Shown in pieces: positions 57,989 through 64,000 of a stretch of 64,000 bases of DNA. The notes beneath the pieces were generated by a model. It was not told the DNA's origin and did no database searches. It was given only the letters and a program-made list of their open reading frames with translations. Origin of the DNA: Dacryopinax spathularia (taxonomy: Eukaryota > Basidiomycota > Dacrymycetes > Dacrymycetales > Dacrymycetaceae); NCBI GenBank assembly GCA_037974965.1, contig JBBPFI010000009.1, forward strand, positions 806,001 through 870,000, written 5' to 3'. The first letter of the stretch is position 1, and each line of letters begins with the position of its first letter. The position numbers were made by a program, and so were the translations under genes.

Positions 57989-60900
57989 TCATGACAGAGA
58001 CACGCACTCTCTCAAAGCCTCATAAACCACTTTGAAACCGCCCAGACTGCCCTTCAGCCTGCGGATATCCAAGCTGTAAGTGCCTTGTAATTTCTCGAGC
58101 CTGGTAAGCTCGACGTAGAAGCGAATCTCGTCTCCTTTATCGACGCTGTTGTCTCCATAGATCGGGTCACTTCCAGCGTCACTGATATGAGGCGTGCTGT
58201 TCGGGCTATCTTCCGACCCAGCAGACATCGCAGGAGAGATGACGCCGGGTGCAGCATTTGAGGAACCACGCCGCAAGAGTCCCTTCAGCATAGTGTTGGT
58301 CCCCGAGTTGGTCAGCAGGTTGCGGCTTGACGAAGGCGCATTGCCGCTGCTGATCATGCCACTGAAGCCCAAGCCGGTGTTCGATCTGCCAATGCTGGTC
58401 TTGCGCTTTTGGCGCACGCATCGGTATCTGAAGGGCGTCTCTTGTGAGAATTCGATGCCCATAGAGCGCAACGTCGCGGCGACCTTCTCCATGACCAAAG
58501 GCGGGTATTCTATAGTTACATGGCCTTGGTCGATGGCACCCTCGTGGAGCCGCAGGCGAGTAGCGTCAAACTTCCTCTCATTCGAGACAGTGGTCGGCAT
58601 TGGTCGCGGCGGTGCAGCATAGCGTTCCTCGGTAGGTGCGGTGGTGGTGATAACTAGCTTGGGCTGAGGAGCAGCTGGAGCGCCAGCTGCCTTTGGTGGC
58701 ATGGGAGCACCAGACCCGCCATCCGAAGGTCCGGATTCCCAGGAGCTGACGCCTGGTCCACCATTCTTGGCTTGGCTTTTCTTGCGGAACCAGTTCATAA
58801 CCTGCTTCGCCGCACCCGTGGAAGCGGTAGGTCCCACAGACGGTGAAGTGCTGCGCGCGACCGGGGGAACGGAGTAATCCGGAGTCACGAGAGGCGGGTT
58901 CTGGCTAACACCGAGTGAAGGTACAGCGGTGCGAGGAGCAGGCGCCTCTGATTGTCGCTTCTCCTTGTCCCTTGTAGACGAGCTGAAGTTGGGAAGCAAG
59001 CTCAATGTAGTGCGGCGGCTCTTCTTCTTCTCCTTGTCGCTAAGGTCGCTCGTAGCCGTCGAGGAGCTAAGGCCACCGGACAGCCGAGACGACAGCGGAG
59101 GCCTGTTGCTGCCGGCGACAGGGGGCTTGCTGTCCGGCCCTCTCGTAGGAGCCCGTTGACCGCTATCTCCACTCCTCTCGGAGCTGAGCATGCGGGTCAT
59201 GCTGGCTTTATCCGTCGACATAGCCTTCCTATGCCCGCTTGCGCTTCGGCTCGTCGAAGTCGAACGGGAGGCAGAGGCGCTGCCATTTCCGCTTGGTGCC
59301 TCAACAGTATGGTTGGAGGAGTAGGAGCCGGAAAGAGGCGACGCGGCCATTTCGGCAGTGGGCGTAATGGGCGAAGCCTCCTCGTAGCGAGCGGTACTTG
59401 AAAGGGCAGGATCGGTCGCAGGGGCACGCCGGTAGGTCGGAGACGACGAAGGCGATGATACGGAAATCTGTGGTGCTCCGCGGGACGGGTGGGGGGTGAT
59501 TGGTGTCGAGTTCGGCACAGGAGGCATATTAGGAGACTTGGGTGTGAGGCCAATCATCGCAGGAGGGGTGCTAGGAGCACTTGATTTGCGGCTCTTGGGT
59601 GGCGTAGCAGGAGCCGTGGTGACCGTGGGCAAAGGCTGAGGCATATTGGCAGGAGACTCGGAGCGCCTGCCAGGGCCGGACGGTTGAGGAATAATAAGCT
59701 CCGGCTGACCATATGCAGGTGTCAAGACAGGAGCTGTCACACCCAATGAGCCACTGAGCAGGATGGAGGCAGCGTCGGAGGACGTACGGGTCCTTTGTGA
59801 GGGACGCTGAGGATGTCCTTGTTGGACCTGAGGAGCGGGAGCAGAAGGAATACCTTGTGAGGGGGCCGGTGCCGAGGGCATGGTCGGGAAAGGCTCTGCT
59901 TCAGGCGTGTCGTATTCTACCTGCACAGTGTGACGGTGCGAGGCCTGACGACGCTTCTGGCTGCTCGAGGCCGATGGCGGTGGAACGGGTGCAGGCGCCG
60001 GTGGAGCACGGTTTGCACGCGAAGGGGTCGGAACAGGAAGGGGAGCTGACTCCTTGCGTGTCCGTTGCGGGATATCCGCGTATGCCTGGGCATAAGGTTG
60101 AGCTGGCTGCATGATAATATCCTGATCGCTAGGAGCGGATGTAGGCATGACGATGGCGCTCGCAATAGCGCGACGGCCACCGCTTGCGGATGGCGGTGCG
60201 TTGTAGATCGGTTCCTGGTGTGATTCGTAGACAGTAAAGTCGGCTGTGGCGCTGCCACTGATACCGGGTCGACGATCGCCGCTCAACATAGGCATGCCTC
60301 CAGGAGCCACAGTTTGACTGCGAGCCATGCGAGCCATCTGCTGTTGTTGTTGAGCGAGCAGAGCCTGCCTTGCCGAGCGAGCCTGTTTGATGTAAGCCTC
60401 GCGCTTCTGTTGAGCTGCCTCGGCTGCCAGTTGTTCCAGCTCCTCCACAGAGCGTTGGAAGAGAGAGCGGTGCGGTGCGAGCCATTCATGCTGCATGACG
60501 GTTTCGAGGGAAGCACGATACTTTGGATCCGGTACGAGCATGATTCCAAGCAGACTGCGGGCAGCATCGGAGACATAGTCAGGAAAAGTGAGGGTGGTGG
60601 ATACGATGTACTTGTAGAGCAAGTTGATATTGTCGCCATCAGGATTGGAAGGATCGTCGTCGAAGGGAAGATAACCAGCAAGCATAGCATACAAGATGAC
60701 ACCGCAGGACCAAACGTCGACAGCCGAGCCGACGTACGCGCCTTCAGAGATAACTAGCTCTGGTGCTGCATAGCAAGGGCTGCCGCAAGATGTAACCATG
60801 AGGTCGTCTGCCTTGTGTTCGAAGCGATTAGCGAAGCCAAAATCGGTGATAATTACGTTGCGATTGCGGTCCAAGAGGAGATTCTCAAGCTTGAGGTCGC

Positions 60901-61629
60901 GATGTACGATTTTCTTTTGATGGATATACCAAACGCCGGATATAAGCTGAGCGAACAGCTTGCAAGCATCCTTCTCACGGAGATAGCGATGAGCAAGAAT
61001 ATGGTCGAAGAGCTCGCCACCTGGCCATTCGCATCAGAACGGTGCGGACCAGTGGTGCGCGAGTCAACACACCTGAAGCGTATTCTAGAACGATGCCGAT
61101 GTACTTGTCCGTTTCAATCACGTCGTAGAGTCTTACTATATTTGGATGTTTGAGTTTCTATGCCTTTGTCAGCACTCTGAGGGGAACGGTAGGCGCATAT
61201 ACGTACTTTGAGGACTTCTATTTCGCGTTCAACCTTGCTCAACCGGACCTGATTGTCGACATTCCCCCGCCGGATAAGCTTGACAGCCACCTCCTCACCC
61301 CATTCCTCGTGCAGTCCCAGCTTGACCTTCCCGAACTCGCCCTCGCCAAGGGTTTGTAAGAGCAGATATGGGCCGAACTTTGGTAGGGAGCGCTTGGGGT
61401 GTTGTTGCTGGTAAGCAACAGCCTTAGGGTGCGAGTAGACATCGTATGTGAGGGCTGTCTCAGGCAGCGGCATGTTGCGGTCTGGTGCGACGGGATATGC
61501 AGCGTAGGGAGACGCTTGAGGTGGTCGTCGGTGGGAACTACTCTGCGCGAACACTGCCTCGGAGGCTGGACGATGACGAGTGGACGAGGGGCCGGCTTGT
61601 GATGGCATTATGTCGTAGCGCGTCGCCAT
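57989..61629 (-). CDS. Kin4-type Snf1-related serine/threonine kinase
   Basis: CAMK/Snf1-related kinase most like yeast Kin4/Frk1, which restrains mitotic exit when the spindle is mispositioned. Exons: 61629-61207, 61157-61073, 61020-57989; 1179 residues. The kinase domain (about 60-330) has glycine loop [42 protein letters not shown], activation loop [18 protein letters not shown] (threonine phosphorylated in the family) and [23 protein letters not shown] Gln/Ala-rich coiled stretch and about 500 Ser/Pro-rich residues follow. Near the C-terminus lies a KA1-like segment ([32 protein letters not shown] and a final [15 protein letters not shown] strand-helix). Assignment to Kin4 rather than Kin1/2 rests on [16 protein letters not shown] and the [12 protein letters not shown] insert. 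Confidence 0.88.
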
Positions 61630-64000
61630 TGTGCGCTATCAGGAGGCCTTCGAAGCCTGCAGCGAGCGCGTCAGAACGGTGATCCGACCACAGGTGCCCG
61701 AGTCCGTGGAAAGAGGGGAGGTATGGGCTCCTAAGACGAAGCAGAGCAACGAGACGCGACGCGTGACGCAGAAGTTGGGGTGAATTGGGGAAAGGAGGTG
61801 GCCGTATTAGTGCATAGCATGCAGGGGCAGCTGGGAAGGAATGGGCCGAGTTGGTGGTGGCGAGAACGGCTGGTTGCCAACGAGAGGGTGCGCGATGAAG
61901 GAGAGAACGACGAGAATGAGGATGCTTACCGTAGCTGGGGCCCAACAGAGCGACAGGGGTCAATCGCCAGACGGCGAGGAGAGGGGGTCCGAAGGGGAGC
62001 GGGGAAGATGAAAGAGGGAGGAAGGAGATGGGAGGGCTGTTGGCGTGTTCGATCGCAACGGGGGTCGATGGGGGTGGCAGTCTGTTCGGTTGCGGTCGTC
62101 GCGTCGGGCGTTGCGAAGGTGGCTGTGAGTGGCGGTTGCTGCCGCTGGGCGCGAACAGCAAAAGTAGTGTCGGATGCGATCTGGGCAAAAGGATCAAAAG
62201 GCTGAACCCAACGTCCACGTCGACCCTCTTTATTGTAGGCTGGCACTAGAAGCCACAGAGAAAGAGGGGAAAGGGGAGCGAACCGTTCGATAGGAATGAG
62301 CTAGTTGGCGAGGACGAGGACAGTCATGCCGCTCCGCAGTAAGAAAGGGTTGGATGACGGGCTCAACGGCTGAAAACGCCCTTGCAAAATCAACAACCGG
62401 GCTTCTGGGGCGGTGCTCCTCTCTTCGCCCTTCCCTCTTTCCGCGCGTCCTTCTTTCCTTCCTTTCGCTTCACCCTTTGCCCTCATTCTCCCCCTGGCTT
62501 CTATTTACTTCCGCTTTACAATGTCCTATTCCAGATCGTCCATGTCATACCCTCCCCCTCTCCCCGTCCCCGAAACACGTCCTCGTCCTATTTGCTGCTC
62601 TCGCCTAGCCATTCGCATTTGCGCCTCACCCCTTAGACGGAATGGGCACTGGATCTCATCTTGCAAGAACCCTCGATTCGAGCGCTCGAGGCTTATGGAC
62701 GCTCAATACTATCGGCATTCATCCGGTTGTTGCTTCCTAATTGCACTACGGTCCACCTGACAATGCCCAGCTTCTCGAAGCCCTAACATTAAGCGCCCTG
62801 TCATTCTCCGCCGAGACCGCCACCCTCCGTCGGACTGCCGGGGCCGTCCAACTCTCACCCGCGGCACGGCACCACCAGTGCTGATGGAATCCCTCAGACG
62901 AGCTTTCAGGGTTGATTATGGAACAGGAACGTTGCGTTCGTGAATTGAGTCTTTCTTTGCTCCTTACGATTCTGTACCTGCCGGCCTGGCTTTATCCATC
63001 GAGTCTCGAATGGCTTCTACGTTGCATCACTTCTGCCCGCGCCCCGAATCGGTTCGGTCGATTCTCCCGAGGACATAAGCACGCCATGGCGGTTTGCTGT
63101 CAAATACGAAAGGGGGTGCCAGCAGATTTTCGCTTACAATCCCTATAGAAATTTGCTCTGTGGCACCTTGGCGCGTACCGAAGTACACCATGCGCGGAAG
63201 GTGGAAACTCGCAATAGCCTTACGTACCCGCACATCCCCCCCGTGGGCCTCCGTTTCCTTGTCAAGGCACGAGGCACGTGCCAAGAGGTCAGGAAGCTGC
63301 TTTGCCGACAGAGCTTGGTATGTTCAGCTGATCGGTCGAAATTACCATGAATGGACATGACGGCGCTTCATCGCGCATGTGATTTGTCCTGTTCGATTGG
63401 CTGTGCCTGACAATGACCCTACAAATAGGCCTCTGGATCTCGTCGCCGCTCTTGTCTGGACCCTTCGCTTGCGGGGAAACCGACCCGGAGCATGGGGAAC
63501 TGGTCAGGATCGCAAGCCTAGCCAAGCAGGCTTGTCTCAAAAATAAAGACAAGAGCGGTTAAAGACGATGTCCGTATAGTGTTGGCGTTGGACGATCCAT
63601 CCACCCCGTCTTCTTTGAGAAGACGCGTATGCGCCATTATCTGGGATGATACAGCCCCTATTCGCGAGCGTTGCCGACAACATTCCTGCTTATCGGCATC
63701 CGCCAAACCACTTCCGCATTCCCGGCGATCCCAGAGTTCGCGTCCATTGGGCGGATGATCGCATCAGCGCAGCACGAGATTAGGGGAAGGGAATTGTGGC
63801 AACAGTGACATCTGCATCGCTGCTCCCGTAAAATGCGTCTTTTAGGGTATTTATCTTACGCAATTCAAGCATTGTCGGAAGCACCCAGTTTGACAGCGGG
63901 CCCCGCGCAGAACCAAGCATTTACCCGTCTTTCGTCGCCGCAGAAGCACCTTCCCACCTCCTCTCATTCAAACACCTGCGTGCAAAACGACAACGGTCCT
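61630..64000. other. Terminal 2.4 kb without a supportable gene
   Basis: The first 0.6 kb is the upstream region of the Kin4-like gene. Short open frames start at 62521 (MSYSRSSMSYPPPLP) and 62642 (MGTGSHLARTLDSS), but neither extends into a recognisable protein. A following stretch (about 62750-62880) has codon-like composition without a start. A truncated or dead gene is possible. Beyond 63 kb I see nothing. Confidence 0.4.

Noticed and set aside
62521-62760. Possible gene starting MSYSRSSMSYPPPLP
   Set aside because: The frame is short and has no domain. No intron chain could be found that extends it into a convincing protein.

Overview
This window is nuclear DNA from a basidiomycete fungus. 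Genes are dense and on both strands, and almost all are cut by many short introns of about 47-65 nt with GTGCGT, GTACGT or GTGAGT donors. Several exons are tiny. The products are typically fungal: Kin4-type kinase, Nhp6-type HMG protein, Tma64/eIF2D, a peroxisomal Lon and a hydroxyquinol-type intradiol dioxygenase. The species cannot be named from the sequence. All gene models below are manual splices checked only for reading frame and family resemblance.

Layout. 1-2.8 kb: the 3' part of a malate dehydrogenase gene (+) converges on a secreted GH16 glucanase (-). 3.7-13.1 kb: one Ty3/gypsy chromovirus-type LTR retrotransposon with near-identical LTRs, a 5-bp target duplication and an extra large ORF after integrase. 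14.2-16.7 kb: an intradiol dioxygenase and a small conserved protein (+). 17.3-23.3 kb: Nhp6-like HMG protein (-), METTL16-type RNA methyltransferase (+), TAF8-like histone-fold protein (-) and eIF5A (+). 23.3-25.6 kb: a gene-free, AT-richer, repeat-bearing stretch with a 7-bp minisatellite. 25.6-32.6 kb: Mcm10, a SAP-like membrane protein and an oxysterol-binding protein, all (+). 32.6-35.2 kb is gene-free. 35.2-40.8 kb: peroxisomal Lon protease and a two-LIM protein (+). 41.5-44.9 kb: a PIH1-domain protein (-) divergent from DAHP synthase (+). 45.1-53.8 kb: APC1 and a beta-adaptin (-). 54.2-57.5 kb: Dim1 rRNA dimethylase (+) convergent with eIF2D (-). 58.0-61.6 kb: Kin4-type kinase (-). The last 2.4 kb holds no gene I can support.

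Most genes are housekeeping: DNA replication (Mcm10), transcription (TAF8-like, Nhp6), RNA modification (METTL16, Dim1), translation (eIF5A, eIF2D), mitosis (APC1, Kin4), trafficking (beta-adaptin, ORP), chaperone assembly (PIH1), shikimate entry (DAHP synthase) and peroxisomal quality control (Lon). They look like ordinary neighbours, not a functional cluster. The least explained items are the third ORF of the retrotransposon, the repeat-rich 24-25.4 kb stretch, two GC-AG introns fixed by reading frame, a presequence-like upstream extension of the dioxygenase frame, and a PTS1-like AKL end on the malate dehydrogenase.
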